Position numbers and translations under genes: made by a program. Of a stretch of DNA of 56,923 nt, positions 26,166-38,500 are shown piece after piece. How positions within the stretch are numbered: the first letter of the stretch is position 1; every line of letters begins with the position of its first letter. Source of the stretch: Caulobacter sp. UNC279MFTsu5.1 (GTDB taxonomy: Bacteria > Pseudomonadota > Alphaproteobacteria > Caulobacterales > Caulobacteraceae); the NCBI RefSeq assembly GCF_900114015.1, contig NZ_FORN01000039.1, positions 1-56,923 of the forward strand, written 5' to 3'. The notes beneath the pieces were generated by a model. That model saw only the letters and a program-made list of their open reading frames with translations. It did no database searches and was not told the DNA's origin.

Positions 26166-26759
26166 CTACCGAACGGTGTTGCAGGCTCCGCCGTAGGCCT
26201 CGGCATACGGGCGATCGAAACAGGCCAGCAGGCGATCCACGACGTCCAGGTTGAGAGGCCAGGTCAGGCCTCGGCCGGTCTGGGCTTTGAACGCATCGGC
26301 GCCGGCCTGGAAGTCGGCGGGCCGCGGCAAGCCGGCAAGCCGGCGACGAGCAGCGATCAACGCCGGGCGGTCCTGGCGCAGGAAGGCGAGGGTGGCGTCG
26401 ATATAGGCCTGGTTCGCGGAGTCGTCGTCGTGATTGGAGGCGGCCAGCAGCGGTATGGCGCCCTGCGTGTCGCCGACCATGGCTCTGAGTTGGCCCTCGT
26501 GCCAGCGCAGACCATCAGCCTGGGAAAGCGACAGGTTCGGATGGACCTTGCGATAGTCGGCGATCAATCCGGCTCCTGCGAGGAAGCAACCCGGCGCCTG
26601 GCCAATCGAACGCCAACCCGACGCGTCCTGGTCGAAGCGGTCGAAATCCATGGCCAGCATGGCGGCGCGGTCGTAGGCGCAATTCTCCGAGCGCGCCACG
26701 CCGCCGAAGGTCAGCAGGCCGGCGACCGCGATGAGCGAGGCGAGACCGGGTCCCTTCAC
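26166..26759 (-). CDS. Exported protein of unknown function
   Basis: 197 aa. I do not recognise the family. A signal peptide ([20 protein letters not shown], cleavage near ARS-EN at about 24) is followed by a mostly helical mature part with three cysteines (NCAYD, GCFLAG, LLACFD, plus GACNT near the end). Repeats of hydrophobic and small residues recall TPR-like helical hairpins, but I cannot prove this. GTG 26759 overlaps the trmFO stop (GTGA) and gives a clean signal peptide; ATG 26771 is an alternative that adds four residues. It is cotranscribed with trmFO. Confidence 0.7.
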   Translation of the reverse strand: MKGPGLASLIAVAGLLTFGGVARSENCAYDRAAMLAMDFDRFDQDASGWRSIGQAPGCFLAGAGLIADYRKVHPNLSLSQADGLRWHEGQLRAMVGDTQGAIPLLAASNHDDDSANQAYIDATLAFLRQDRPALIAARRRLAGLPRPADFQAGADAFKAQTGRGLTWPLNLDVVDRLLACFDRPYAEAYGGACNTVR

Positions 26760-28174
26760 CCCGCCATCCATCCGTCCAAATCCGCCAGCGCCCGCAGGCT
26801 CATCAGCCGCTTCTTGGCGCGGCCGCGTTCCTTCAGCGGGATCTTGACGCCGTGCTCGTCGACCTTGGGGGCCTCCAGCGGCGGCAGCAGGCCGTAGTTG
26901 ATGTTCATCGGCTGGAAGCTGGCCTTGCCCTCGGGGCCGCCCTCCAGGTGGCCGCCGGTCACGTGGTCGACCAGGGCGCCCAGGGCGGTGGTCGGCGGCG
27001 GAGCGTCCAGCGTCCGGCCCAGGCGCTCGGCGGCGGCGAAGCGGCCGGCCAGCAGGCCGGTGGCGGCGCTTTCGACATAGCCCTCGACCCCGGTCATCTG
27101 GCCGGCGAAGCGCAGGCGCGGCGCGACCTTCATCCGCAGGGACCGGTCCAGCAGCCGCGGGCTGTTGATGAAGGTGTTGCGGTGCAGGCCGCCCAGCCGC
27201 GCGAACTGGGCGTTCGCCAGGCCCGGGATCATCCGAAACACCTCGGCCTGGACGCCGTGCTTCAGCTTGGTCTGGAAGCCGACCATGTTCCACAGCGTGC
27301 CCAGGGCGTTGTCCTGGCGCAGCTGGACGATGGCGTACGACTTGACCGTCGGGTCGCGCGGATTGGTCAGACCGACCGGCTTCATCGGGCCGTGGCGCAG
27401 GGTCTCGCGGCCGCGCTCGGCCATCACCTCGATCGGCAGGCAGCCGTCGAAATAGGGCACGTGCTCCCAGTCCTTGAACTCGGCCTTGGGACCCTCGAGC
27501 AGGGCGTCGATGAAGGCCTCGTACTGGGCCTTGTCCATCGGGCAGTTGATATAGGCCGCCGCGTCGCCGCCGGGGCCTTCCTTGTCGTAGCGCGACTGGC
27601 GCCAGGCGATGTCCATGTCGATCGACTCGACGTGGATGATCGGGGCGATGGCGTCGAAGAAGCTGAGCTGGCCTTCGCCGCTGAGCTCCAGGATCGCGTC
27701 GGCCAGGGCCGGCGAGGTGAGCGGGCCGGTGGCGACCACGACGTTGTCCCATTCGGCGGGCGGCAGGCCGGCGACCTCCTCGCGGACGATGGTGATCAGC
27801 GGGTGGGCCGCGATGCGGCGGGTGACCTCGGCCGAGAAGCCGTCGCGGTCGACCGCCAGGGCCCCGCCGGCCGGCACCTGGTGCTGGTCGGCGGCCGACA
27901 TGATCAGCGAGCCCAGCTTGCGCATCTCGGCGTGCAGCAGGCCCACGGCGTTGAACTGCCAGTCGTCGGAGCGGAACGAGTTGGAGCACACCATCTCCGC
28001 CAGGCCGTCGGTCTGGTGCGCGTCGGTGCGAACTGGGCCCGACGTGTCGTCGCGACGCATCTCATGGAGAACGACGGGCACGCCGGCCTGGGCGATCTGC
28101 CAGGCGGCCTCGGAGCCGGCCAGGCCGCCGCCGATGACGTGAATGGGCGGGATGGAAGAAGGGGAGGTGCTCAT
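26756..28174 (-). CDS. trmFO: Methylenetetrahydrofolate-tRNA-(uracil-5-)-methyltransferase
   Basis: 472 aa flavoenzyme that methylates U54 of tRNA in the T loop, using methylenetetrahydrofolate and FADH2. The N-terminal FAD-binding motif [15 protein letters not shown] is followed by the family blocks [10 protein letters not shown] (about 62-71), [14 protein letters not shown] and [12 protein letters not shown]. TrmFO replaces TrmA in Gram-positives and in some alphaproteobacteria. ATG 28174 is preferred because GAGGA precedes it; an ATG at 28186 would add four residues. Confidence 0.95.
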   Translation of the reverse strand: MSTSPSSIPPIHVIGGGLAGSEAAWQIAQAGVPVVLHEMRRDDTSGPVRTDAHQTDGLAEMVCSNSFRSDDWQFNAVGLLHAEMRKLGSLIMSAADQHQVPAGGALAVDRDGFSAEVTRRIAAHPLITIVREEVAGLPPAEWDNVVVATGPLTSPALADAILELSGEGQLSFFDAIAPIIHVESIDMDIAWRQSRYDKEGPGGDAAAYINCPMDKAQYEAFIDALLEGPKAEFKDWEHVPYFDGCLPIEVMAERGRETLRHGPMKPVGLTNPRDPTVKSYAIVQLRQDNALGTLWNMVGFQTKLKHGVQAEVFRMIPGLANAQFARLGGLHRNTFINSPRLLDRSLRMKVAPRLRFAGQMTGVEGYVESAATGLLAGRFAAAERLGRTLDAPPPTTALGALVDHVTGGHLEGGPEGKASFQPMNINYGLLPPLEAPKVDEHGVKIPLKERGRAKKRLMSLRALADLDGWMAG

Positions 28175-28248
28175 GCGCGTCCTCATACCCCCGCTGGTCA
28201 GCCGGCGAAACCTGCGTGTAGGTTGGGCCCGGACTCAGGGTTGCGGGT

Positions 28249-29208
28249 ATGGGCATGGCGAGATTTTCGGCGACGGGCGCGGCGACGGCCGGGTTCGGGG
28301 TGATCGGCCGCGCGCCGCTGGCGGTGCTGGCCTGGGGACTGGTGATCCTGGTGACGCTGGTCGGGCCGATGGTGGCCCTGATGTGGACCCTGGCGCCGCA
28401 GTTCATCGACATCGTCAAGACGATGCCCGACCCGGCCACGTCGCCTTCGAGCGCGGCCGATTCCGCCATGATGGCGCGCATGATGCAGCTTCAAGGCAGC
28501 ATGATGGGCGTGAACCTGATCAGCTGGATCGGCGGCACGCTGGTCAAGGCGGTGGTGGCCGGGGCGGTGTTCCGCGCCGTGCTGCAGCCCGACCAGAAGC
28601 GCTGGGCCTATCTGCGCCTGGGCAAGGCCGAGCTGTGGCTGGGCCTGGTGACCCTGGTCCAGGGCGTGCTGTTCATGATGGCCTATTTCGCCGTGCTGAT
28701 CGTCGGCTTCATCCTGGGCCTGATCATCTTCCTGGTCGGCTCGGCGGGGGGAGACGCGGGCAAGCTGGTGGCCGGCCTGCTGATCGCCCTGGTGGTCCTG
28801 GCGGCGATCGGCGTGCTGATCTGGGGCGTCCTGCGCCTGTCGATGGCGGGGCCGATGAGCTTCGCCGAGGGCGAGTTCCGGCTGTTCGAATCCTGGACCT
28901 TCACCCGCGGCCAGAGCGGTCGCCTGTTCGGGATGGCGGTGCTGCTGATGCTGATCCTGATGGCGCTGGAACTGGTGGTCTACGCGGTTCTCGGCGTGGC
29001 GGCCTTCGGGTCCTGGGCGGGGATCAAGGCCATGGTCGAGAGCCTGCAGGGCCAGCCGCCTCAGGCCTGGCTGCACGCGTTCTGGAAGATCGCGGCGGTC
29101 GGGACCGTCGTGCTGTCGTTCCTGGCCGCCTTCGCCATGGCCCTGGTCTATGCGCCCTGGGCCAAGGCCTATCAGGAGCTGGCGGCCTCGGGCGCGGGCA
29201 AATCCTGA
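28249..29208 (+). CDS. Multi-pass membrane protein, tandem family member 1
   Basis: 319 aa with about six hydrophobic segments. It is the first of seven related proteins encoded between 28.2 and 35.5 kb. Shared blocks are GFGVIGRAPLAVLAWG near the N-terminus, FRAVLQPDQKRWAYLRLGKAELW at about 110, LRLSMAGPMSFAEGEFRLFESW at about 200, and YAPWAKAYQEL at the C-terminus. They recall the membrane domain annotated as glycerophosphoryl-diester-phosphodiesterase-like, without any phosphodiesterase catalytic residues. The function is unknown. It starts at ATG 28249 or the ATG two codons on, and is divergent from trmFO. Confidence 0.83.
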   Translation: MGMARFSATGAATAGFGVIGRAPLAVLAWGLVILVTLVGPMVALMWTLAPQFIDIVKTMPDPATSPSSAADSAMMARMMQLQGSMMGVNLISWIGGTLVKAVVAGAVFRAVLQPDQKRWAYLRLGKAELWLGLVTLVQGVLFMMAYFAVLIVGFILGLIIFLVGSAGGDAGKLVAGLLIALVVLAAIGVLIWGVLRLSMAGPMSFAEGEFRLFESWTFTRGQSGRLFGMAVLLMLILMALELVVYAVLGVAAFGSWAGIKAMVESLQGQPPQAWLHAFWKIAAVGTVVLSFLAAFAMALVYAPWAKAYQELAASGAGKS

Positions 29209-29345
29209 CGCCGCGCGGCGCCGCGGCCACGGGCGGCGAAATTCAGCGTGACAGGCTTCGCGACTCGTCGCCAAGGCGGGGTCGAACCGCCTATGAGTCC
29301 AAGGGATTCGAGGGGTTCGCGCGGTCGCGGACGAGTGAGGGCTTC

Positions 29346-30140
29346 ATGGCTGAGGGATCGGCGGCGATCGGGCGGACCGTTCGCGCCGGAATGGCGGGGT
29401 GGACGTCGGGTCTGCGGACCTGCTGGGCCGCGCTGGCCGCCGGCGCGGTGCTCGGCCTGCTGCCCCGCGCCCTGCCGCCGGCCCTGGGCTTTCTGGGGCT
29501 GCTGCTGGAGCTGGCCGCCACCACCCTGGCCTACGGCGCCCTGTACCGCGCCGCGTTCGGCGGTCCCGCCGGCTTCAAGGGCCTGCGTTGGGGCGTCCAA
29601 GAGTGGCGGCTGCTGGCGGTCCAGGTGCTGGTCACCGTCATCCTGACCGTCGTCATGGCCGTGCTATTGGTGCTGGTCGGCGCGGTGGTCGTGGGCGTGG
29701 CCAAGAGCAACGCGCCCGGCCTGGACATCAGTTCGGTGGACGCCTGGCGCGCCGCCCTGGGCGGTCCCGGCGCCCTGGCCGCCAGCCTGCCCCCGCTGCT
29801 GTCGATGGCCATCATGGTCTGGCTGTTCCTGCGCCTGTCCCTGGCGCCGGCCGCCACCATCGACCTGGGCCGGATCCAGGTGCTCAGCGCCTTCGGACGC
29901 ACGCGCGGCGCGGTCCTGGTCCTGGCCGCGGCCGGGGCCGTGCTCGCCGCGCCGGCCGTCATCCTGGTGGTGCTGATCGGCTATCTGCGGGCGATCGCCG
30001 GCTTCGCGGAGGGGACGCTGATCCCCGAGCTGGTCAGCGTCGCCCTGGTGTTCTTCTATCTCATCCCGGTCTGGACCGCGGCCTTGGTCGACGTCTATCG
30101 CGTGCAGCCCGCCCCGACCCCTGGAACCCTCCGGACATGA
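29346..30140 (+). CDS. Multi-pass membrane protein, tandem family member 2 (divergent)
   Basis: 264 aa with about five or six hydrophobic segments. It is the most divergent of the seven paralogues: it keeps ALYRAAFGGPAGFKGLRWGVQEW in place of the AVYRAxLRP...LRLGxDELR block and LRLSLAPAATIDLGRIQVLSAF in place of the LSL...FAExRL block. ATG 29346 follows GAGGG by 6 nt. Its stop overlaps the start of the next paralogue (ATGA), so the two are probably coupled. No function can be assigned. Confidence 0.78.
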   Translation: MAEGSAAIGRTVRAGMAGWTSGLRTCWAALAAGAVLGLLPRALPPALGFLGLLLELAATTLAYGALYRAAFGGPAGFKGLRWGVQEWRLLAVQVLVTVILTVVMAVLLVLVGAVVVGVAKSNAPGLDISSVDAWRAALGGPGALAASLPPLLSMAIMVWLFLRLSLAPAATIDLGRIQVLSAFGRTRGAVLVLAAAGAVLAAPAVILVVLIGYLRAIAGFAEGTLIPELVSVALVFFYLIPVWTAALVDVYRVQPAPTPGTLRT

Positions 30141-31006
30141 CCACCTTCTCGCCTGTCCAAGCCGCGCTCGAGGGCGTCCGCATGACCCGGCGCAAGCCGC
30201 TGGTCGTATTGGCCTGGGCCGCCTGCTACTTCGCCATGCTGGTCGTACTGGGCCTGGTCGTCGCCTTCGCGTTCGGCGGCACCGTGCGGGCCGACCTGGC
30301 GCTGCTGGCCCGGACCAACGACCTGCGCGAGCTGATCGACATCGTCGCCCGCCGCAAGGGCACGCTGCTGCCGCTGATCGCCTTCGCCGTGGCCCTGCAG
30401 TCGGTGATCAGCGTGGCGATCATGCGGGCGGTGGTGCGGCCGGACGAACGGCGCCTGGCCTATCTGCGGGTGGGCCGCGAAGAGGCGCGCCAGTTCGTCG
30501 TCGCCCTGGTCGGCTGGGTCGTGGCCCTGGTCGTCACCGCCCTGCCCAGCGCCGTGCTGGTGCTGATTGGCGCGGGCCTGATCAGCCTGGGCGCGGTCGA
30601 GACCAACCGCTGGGTCGAGGTGCTGGGCGCTATCGCGGTGGCGGGCCTGTCGATCTGGTTCGGCATCCGTCTGTCGCTGCTGTCGATCACCACCTTCGCC
30701 GAGGGCAAGCTGTCGCTGCGCCGGACCTGGGCCCTGACCGACCATCACTTCTGGCATCTGCTGGGCATGTACGCCCTGGCCTTCGTGATCACCTTCCTGG
30801 TCAGCGTGGCCCAGACCATCGTGGCGGGGGTGATCCTCAGCCTGTCGGGCGGGGTGACCAACCTGGTGATGCTGGCCCTCAGCGGCCTGTCCAACCTGCT
30901 GCTGGCGCCGTTCTTCTTCACCATCCAGATGGTCATCCTGACCGCCGCCCCGGCCCGGGCCTATTACGACCTGCACGAAAGCGAACTGGCCCCGGCGGCC
31001 GTCTAG
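30137..31006 (+). CDS. Multi-pass membrane protein, tandem family member 3
   Basis: 289 aa with about six hydrophobic segments. Family blocks are ALEGVRMTRRKPLVVLAWA (about 9-27), IMRAVVRPDERRLAYLRVGREEAR (about 97-120), IRLSLLSITTFAEGKLSLRRTW (about 177-198), HHFWHLLGMY and APARAYYDLHE. The start is coupled to member 2 by an ATGA overlap. The end overlaps the convergent GST gene by 4 nt. Function unknown. Confidence 0.82.
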   Translation: MTTFSPVQAALEGVRMTRRKPLVVLAWAACYFAMLVVLGLVVAFAFGGTVRADLALLARTNDLRELIDIVARRKGTLLPLIAFAVALQSVISVAIMRAVVRPDERRLAYLRVGREEARQFVVALVGWVVALVVTALPSAVLVLIGAGLISLGAVETNRWVEVLGAIAVAGLSIWFGIRLSLLSITTFAEGKLSLRRTWALTDHHFWHLLGMYALAFVITFLVSVAQTIVAGVILSLSGGVTNLVMLALSGLSNLLLAPFFFTIQMVILTAAPARAYYDLHESELAPAAV

Positions 31007-31617
31007 GCGCTGGCGCTGGGGCGCGCCGAGGCCCGCTCCCGCCAGGCCTTCAAGCGTTCGGCGTCCTCCGGGACATCCAGGCCGATGAAGCCGGCGAAGT
31101 CGAGCGTGGTCAGGGCGACGATGTCGGCCATGCCGTAGGCGTCGCCGGCGATCCATTCGCGGCCGTCGGCCAGCTCGCGGTCCAGCCAGCCCATGGCCTT
31201 GGCCGCGGCCGGCCGATTGGACTCGCCGAATTCGCGGTTCTGGACCAGCAGCGAGGCGGTCAGCGGGTGGGCGTGGCGCCAGTACATGGCCACCGGGATC
31301 ATCACCTGGAACTCGATGCGGCGGATCCACATGTCGGTGCGCGCCTGGGTCAGGGCGCAGGTCCCGAACAGCGGCGGCGTCGGGTGCAGGGCTTCCAGAT
31401 AGCGGCAGATGGCGACGCTTTCGCTGATCGTCTGGCCGTCGTCCAGCTCCAGCACCGGAACCTGGCCCAGGCTGTTGCGCGCCTTGTGCTCGGGCGACTT
31501 GTGGCCGCCCTGGCGCATGCCGATCCGGATCTCGGGCAGGTCCAGCCCCTTCTCCGCCGCGAAGATGCGCACCCGGCGCGGATTGGGCGCGGGATCGGCC
31601 TCACCGTAGAGCTTCAC
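31003..31617 (-). CDS. Glutathione S-transferase family protein
   Basis: 204 aa. The N-terminal thioredoxin-like domain (about 1-78) has MKLYGEADPAPNPRRVRIF and the GSH-binding VPVLELDDGQTISESVAICRYLE with the conserved cis-Pro (VPVLEL) and the Glu-Ser pair (SES). The C-terminal helical domain carries AGDAYGMADIVALTTLDFA, the N-cap motif region. The active-site Ser/Cys near residue 10 is not obvious. It sits alone on the minus strand inside the tandem membrane-protein array, with a 4-nt tail overlap with member 3, and probably has no functional tie to it. Confidence 0.9.
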   Translation of the reverse strand: MKLYGEADPAPNPRRVRIFAAEKGLDLPEIRIGMRQGGHKSPEHKARNSLGQVPVLELDDGQTISESVAICRYLEALHPTPPLFGTCALTQARTDMWIRRIEFQVMIPVAMYWRHAHPLTASLLVQNREFGESNRPAAAKAMGWLDRELADGREWIAGDAYGMADIVALTTLDFAGFIGLDVPEDAERLKAWRERASARPSASA

Positions 31618-31757
31618 GACGATCCTCCTCGTCCGGCCTGTCCCGCCGCTTCAAACGAACGTTAGAATTGGCCGGGGCGTTTGGATAGCGCAATCCTCCC
31701 GGCGGGGCTGTCGCACGGCCGCGAACCTTGTTAGGCGTGGGCGAGATGGAACGGGGC

Positions 31758-32684
31758 ATGGCGATGGATCAGTTTTCGGCCACGGACGCGGCGCTGGCCG
31801 GTTTTCGAGCGGCGCGCGAGAAACCCAGGGCGGTGGCCGTCTGGGCCGGCATCATGGCGGTCCTGTCGTTCGCCGTCGCGATCTTCGCCATATCGAGGTT
31901 TGGCGACAAACTGACCGCCCTGACGGAGGCGCTGGAAGCCGACCCCGATCCGAAGACCACCATGGCGGCGATGAGCGGCTTGTGGCCGCTGTTCCTGGGC
32001 TCGATGCTCTATGTGCTGGTCACCAATTCGGTGCTGATGGCCGCCGTCAACCGCCTGATCCTGCGGCCAAGCGAGAGCGCGGGGGCCTATCTGCGGCTGG
32101 GCGGCGACGAACTGCGCCAGGCCGCGGTCCAGGTGCTGCTCTACCTGGTGCTGTTCGGCGCCTATTTCGTCGGGGTGGTCATCGTGGCGCTGCTGGGCGC
32201 GATCGGCGGGGCGATCGGCGGCGCGGCCCTGGGCGTTCTGCTGGGCCTGCTGGCGGGCCTGGCCCTGCTGGCCGGCCTGATCCTGCTGTCGGTGCGGCTG
32301 TCGTTCGTCAGCACCGTGGCGTTCGACACCCGCCGGATCGACCTGCGCGCCTCGTGGGACATGACCAAGGGCCGGTTCTGGCGGCTGTTCGGGACCTATC
32401 TGATCGCCACCGTCCTGGCGGTGGTGGTCTATCTGCTGCTGTTCGTGATGATCGCCGCGGTGAGCGCGATCGCCAGCGTGGCCATGGGCGGCGGCCTGGC
32501 GGCGGCGGGCGACGCCCTGCACGGCGAGGCCACCACCCTGACGGAGCTGTTCTCGGTGTCCGGCGTCATCCGCGCGCTGCTGTCGGGCCTGATGTCGGTG
32601 CTGGTCTCGCTGATCGTCTTCGCCCCGGCCCCGACGATCTACGCCCAGCTGAAGGGCCGCGACGTCACCGAGACCTTCGGCTAA
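31758..32684 (+). CDS. Multi-pass membrane protein, tandem family member 4
   Basis: 308 aa with about six hydrophobic segments and a Gly/Ala/Leu-rich stretch near the middle. Family blocks: ALAGFRAAREKPRAVAVWA, NRLILRPSESAGAYLRLGGDELR, VRLSFVSTVAFDTRRIDLRASW, MTKGRFWRLFGTYL and FAPAPTIYAQLKG. The start is uncertain: ATG 31758 has GGGG before it, ATG 31764 (MDQFSATDAAL) matches the start of member 1, and an upstream TTG is less likely. It begins the second run of the array after the GST gene. Confidence 0.82.
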   Translation: MAMDQFSATDAALAGFRAAREKPRAVAVWAGIMAVLSFAVAIFAISRFGDKLTALTEALEADPDPKTTMAAMSGLWPLFLGSMLYVLVTNSVLMAAVNRLILRPSESAGAYLRLGGDELRQAAVQVLLYLVLFGAYFVGVVIVALLGAIGGAIGGAALGVLLGLLAGLALLAGLILLSVRLSFVSTVAFDTRRIDLRASWDMTKGRFWRLFGTYLIATVLAVVVYLLLFVMIAAVSAIASVAMGGGLAAAGDALHGEATTLTELFSVSGVIRALLSGLMSVLVSLIVFAPAPTIYAQLKGRDVTETFG

Positions 32685-32705
32685 GGCGGTCCCGGGGGCC
32701 AAGTC

Positions 32706-33581
32706 TTGGGGGACGTAAAGGCGGACTTTTCCTGGTCGCGCGCCGCGCTCGCGGGCTTTGGCGTGCTGCGCCGGGAGCCGGGCGTCCTGCTGCTATGGGG
32801 CCTAGTGGGACTGGTCTTCGGCCTAGCCGACCAAATCTTGGACGCCCGCGCCGAATTCCTCAGCGCGGCGGGCTATTCCGGAACCTGGATCGTGCCGGTC
32901 ATCGGCCTGGTTCGAACCGCCGTCGCCATGGTCGCCATGGCGATCTTTTCGGCGGCCGTCTATCGCGCCGTGCTGCGGCCGCAAGGGGAGACCCGGGGCC
33001 GCATGCGGTTCGGGCGCGACGAAGTCCGGCTGACCCTCGTCTGGATGTCGCAGGGCGTTCTGCTGCTGGTGACAAGCATTGTCGCGGTCATCCCGGGCTT
33101 CGTCCTCTCGACAATGATGCCCAAACAGAATGCGACGACCACCGCGACCGTCGGGGTGATCAGCGCCCTGGGCATCGTGCTCGTCTGGATCGGCGTGCTC
33201 GCCCGCCTGTCTCTCGCCGCGCCGATGGCCCTGGCCGAGGGGCGATGGAGCGTTCGCGCCGCCTGGGACCTGACGCGGGGCCGGTTCTGGAAAACCCTGG
33301 CGGTCCACCTGCCCGTCTTGTTGGGAGTCGGTCTGGTCTTCAGCGGCTCGAAGATGCTGTATGTCCTGGCCCTCGCCGCGATGCACATCGACTTCCCGCC
33401 CGCCATCTCGTCGCATAGCCGCTCGCTGGCGGAGGTGTTCTCGCCGGTTCGGCTGGGCTTCACGATCGTCACCGCAGCGCTGGGCGCGGCGGCCGCCGCC
33501 ATCCTCTACGCGCCGGCGGCGGCCATCTATCGCGACTTGAAGGGCGACGACCCCGCCGACCAGGCCGCGGTGTTCGATTAG
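32706..33581 (+). CDS. Multi-pass membrane protein, tandem family member 5
   Basis: 291 aa with about six hydrophobic segments. Family blocks: ALAGFGVLRREPGVLLLWG, VYRAVLRPQGETRGRMRFGRDEVR, ARLSLAAPMALAEGRWSVRAAW, LTRGRFWKTL and YAPAAAIYRDLKGDDPADQ. The start is TTG 32706 after GGGGG, with no nearby ATG that keeps the conserved N-terminal block. It follows member 4 by 21 nt and precedes member 6 by 9 nt, so members 4 to 6 look like one operon. Confidence 0.82.
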   Translation: MGDVKADFSWSRAALAGFGVLRREPGVLLLWGLVGLVFGLADQILDARAEFLSAAGYSGTWIVPVIGLVRTAVAMVAMAIFSAAVYRAVLRPQGETRGRMRFGRDEVRLTLVWMSQGVLLLVTSIVAVIPGFVLSTMMPKQNATTTATVGVISALGIVLVWIGVLARLSLAAPMALAEGRWSVRAAWDLTRGRFWKTLAVHLPVLLGVGLVFSGSKMLYVLALAAMHIDFPPAISSHSRSLAEVFSPVRLGFTIVTAALGAAAAAILYAPAAAIYRDLKGDDPADQAAVFD

Positions 33582-33590
33582 GAGCGACCC

Positions 33591-34448
33591 ATGACGACGG
33601 CGAGACTGTCCTGGCGCGACGCCGTCCTGTCCGGCTTCCAGCTCATCGCCAGTCGGCCGGCGGCGGCGTTCTCCTGGGCGTTGGTGTTCGCGATCGGCGG
33701 GACGGTCATGGCCGGTTTTCAGCTCTGGGCCTGGCGGACTCTCGACGCAAAGCACGACCTGTCGGCCGTCGCCGTCCAGCTCGGCTTCAGCGGCTTTGCC
33801 CTGAACCTGGTGACGACGGTCCTGGTCTGCGCGTCGGTCCTTCGCGCGACGATCCGTCCCGAGGATCGTTATGCGGCCTGGCCAAGGTTCGGCGGCGACG
33901 AACTGCGCCTGCTGGCGTTCGCCTTGCCGCTCGTCTTGGTGTCGATGACGATCTCGGCCTTGATCAGCGCGCTGCTATATCCGCTGCGGGCGGAGCAAGC
34001 GGCGTATCCGTCCATCGTGACCCATGCGATGCGAGCGACCGAGGTGGCGCTGACGCTGCTGGGCGCGCGCCTGGTTCTGGCCGCGCCGATGACGGTCGCC
34101 GACCGGCGCTTGCGCCTGGGAAGCGCGCTGCCGCTAAGCCATGGCCGCCACGCGTTGCTGGCGGCGACCTTCGTCGCGGCTCTGCTGATCGCCATGTCGA
34201 TCGAATGGGCGGGAGCCGTGGCGCGCGACATGCTGATCGCCGCGATGGAAGGCGCCCCGCAGCCCGTGCTGAAGTCGCTGTCGCTGTCGATCGCCTGGAG
34301 CGCGGCCTTCGGACCCGCCGCGATGGCGTCCAGGGGCCTGGGCGCCATCGTCCACACCTTGGCCGTCGCGGTGCAGGTCGCGCCGATCGGCTACGCCTAT
34401 CGCCGTCTGAAGGGCGACCCGATCGACCGGATCGGCATATTCGACTGA
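33591..34448 (+). CDS. Multi-pass membrane protein, tandem family member 6
   Basis: 285 aa with about six hydrophobic segments. Family blocks are VLSGFQLIASRPAAAFSWA, VLRATIRPEDRYAAWPRFGGDELR, ARLVLAAPMTVADRRLRLGSALPLSHG and APIGYAYRRLKGDPIDR. The GRFW motif found in other members is replaced by GRHA. ATG 33591 is preceded by GGAG. It uses slightly more mixed codons than its neighbours. Function unknown. Confidence 0.82.
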   Translation: MTTARLSWRDAVLSGFQLIASRPAAAFSWALVFAIGGTVMAGFQLWAWRTLDAKHDLSAVAVQLGFSGFALNLVTTVLVCASVLRATIRPEDRYAAWPRFGGDELRLLAFALPLVLVSMTISALISALLYPLRAEQAAYPSIVTHAMRATEVALTLLGARLVLAAPMTVADRRLRLGSALPLSHGRHALLAATFVAALLIAMSIEWAGAVARDMLIAAMEGAPQPVLKSLSLSIAWSAAFGPAAMASRGLGAIVHTLAVAVQVAPIGYAYRRLKGDPIDRIGIFD

Positions 34449-34524
34449 TCCAGGCCCGCCGCCCAGGACCTTGCCATCCGGCCAGCGCGACGCGAGGATG
34501 CCCCCCGGTTTGGAGGGGGCTCAA

Positions 34525-35466
34525 ATGCAATTCAAGGTGACGGAAGCCGCGTTCGAAGGTTTCCGCCTGATCCGGCGCGAGCCCAGGACGATCGTGATCT
34601 GGGCGGTGTTCAGCCTGGTCGCCAGCGTGGCGCTGCTGGCGGCGATGATCGCGTCCGGGTTCAGCCGGTTCATGGGCGTGTCGGCGGCCCAGGGGACCAT
34701 GACGCCCGAAGCGCTGACGGGCTTTCTGGTCGGTGAGGTGATCGCGATCGGCGGGGCGATCCTGATCGCCTCGGTCATGGGCGCGGCCGTCTATCGCGCG
34801 ATCCTGCGGCCGGCCGAGGCGCCGCTGACCCGGCTGCGGCTGGGCGGCGACGAGCTGAGGCTGGTCCTGCTCTCGCTGATCATGGGCGTGGTGTTCACCG
34901 GCCTGCTGATCGCGTTGGTCATTCCGGTGGCCCTGGTGAGCACGGTGATCGGGTTCGCGGGCCTGGCGGGGCCTGGCGGAGGCGAGTCCGGCGTCGGCGC
35001 GATGGCCGGTGTCGTCCTGCTGGTGCTGTTCAGCTACCTGCTGGTCTTCGCCGGCCTGGTCTTCTTCGCGGTCCGGCTGTCACTGGCGGGCGTGATGACC
35101 TTCGCCGAGCGCCGGCTGCGGGTGTTCGAGTCGTGGCGGCTGACCAAGGGGCGGTTCTGGCGGCTGCTGGGCTGCTACAGCCTGACGGTGGCGCTGATGC
35201 TGCCGATCTACATGGTGATGATGACGGTGTATTTCGCCGTCGCCTTCGCCTTCTCCGGCGGCGATGTCGGCCGGGCGATGGGCGAGATCGCCCAGCCCGA
35301 CATGACCTCGCTGGCGGCCTATTTCAGCCCGGCGCGCATCGTCTATCTGGTGTTGGCCGGCGCGGTGGGCGGCGTGTTGAACGCGGTGATGTACGCGCCC
35401 GCCGCCGCCGTCTATCGCGCGATCGCCGACACCCGTCCCGAGAACCAGGCCGAGGTGTTCAGCTGA
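34525..35466 (+). CDS. Multi-pass membrane protein, tandem family member 7
   Basis: 313 aa with about six hydrophobic segments. Its blocks give the clearest family consensus: AFEGFRLIRREPRTIVIWA (about 8-26), VYRAILRPAEAPLTRLRLGGDELR (about 90-113), VRLSLAGVMTFAERRLRVFESW (about 185-206), LTKGRFWRLLGCY and YAPAAAVYRAIAD. ATG 34525 follows GGAGGGGG. The upstream in-frame codons from 34471 are not conserved. It ends the array, converging on uvrA. Confidence 0.83.
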   Translation: MQFKVTEAAFEGFRLIRREPRTIVIWAVFSLVASVALLAAMIASGFSRFMGVSAAQGTMTPEALTGFLVGEVIAIGGAILIASVMGAAVYRAILRPAEAPLTRLRLGGDELRLVLLSLIMGVVFTGLLIALVIPVALVSTVIGFAGLAGPGGGESGVGAMAGVVLLVLFSYLLVFAGLVFFAVRLSLAGVMTFAERRLRVFESWRLTKGRFWRLLGCYSLTVALMLPIYMVMMTVYFAVAFAFSGGDVGRAMGEIAQPDMTSLAAYFSPARIVYLVLAGAVGGVLNAVMYAPAAAVYRAIADTRPENQAEVFS

Positions 35467-35509
35467 CGGGACTCCGGATGGGGCGATCCGTCGCTCCATC
35501 CAATCCGTC

Positions 35510-38419
<2,910 letters not shown>

Positions 38420-38500
38420 GTTTTCCGGAACGCGTAGGGCCATGGAGGGGAGCCACGGCGAGACGGGTATATGTAGGGCGCGATCCGGCGATTAACACAA

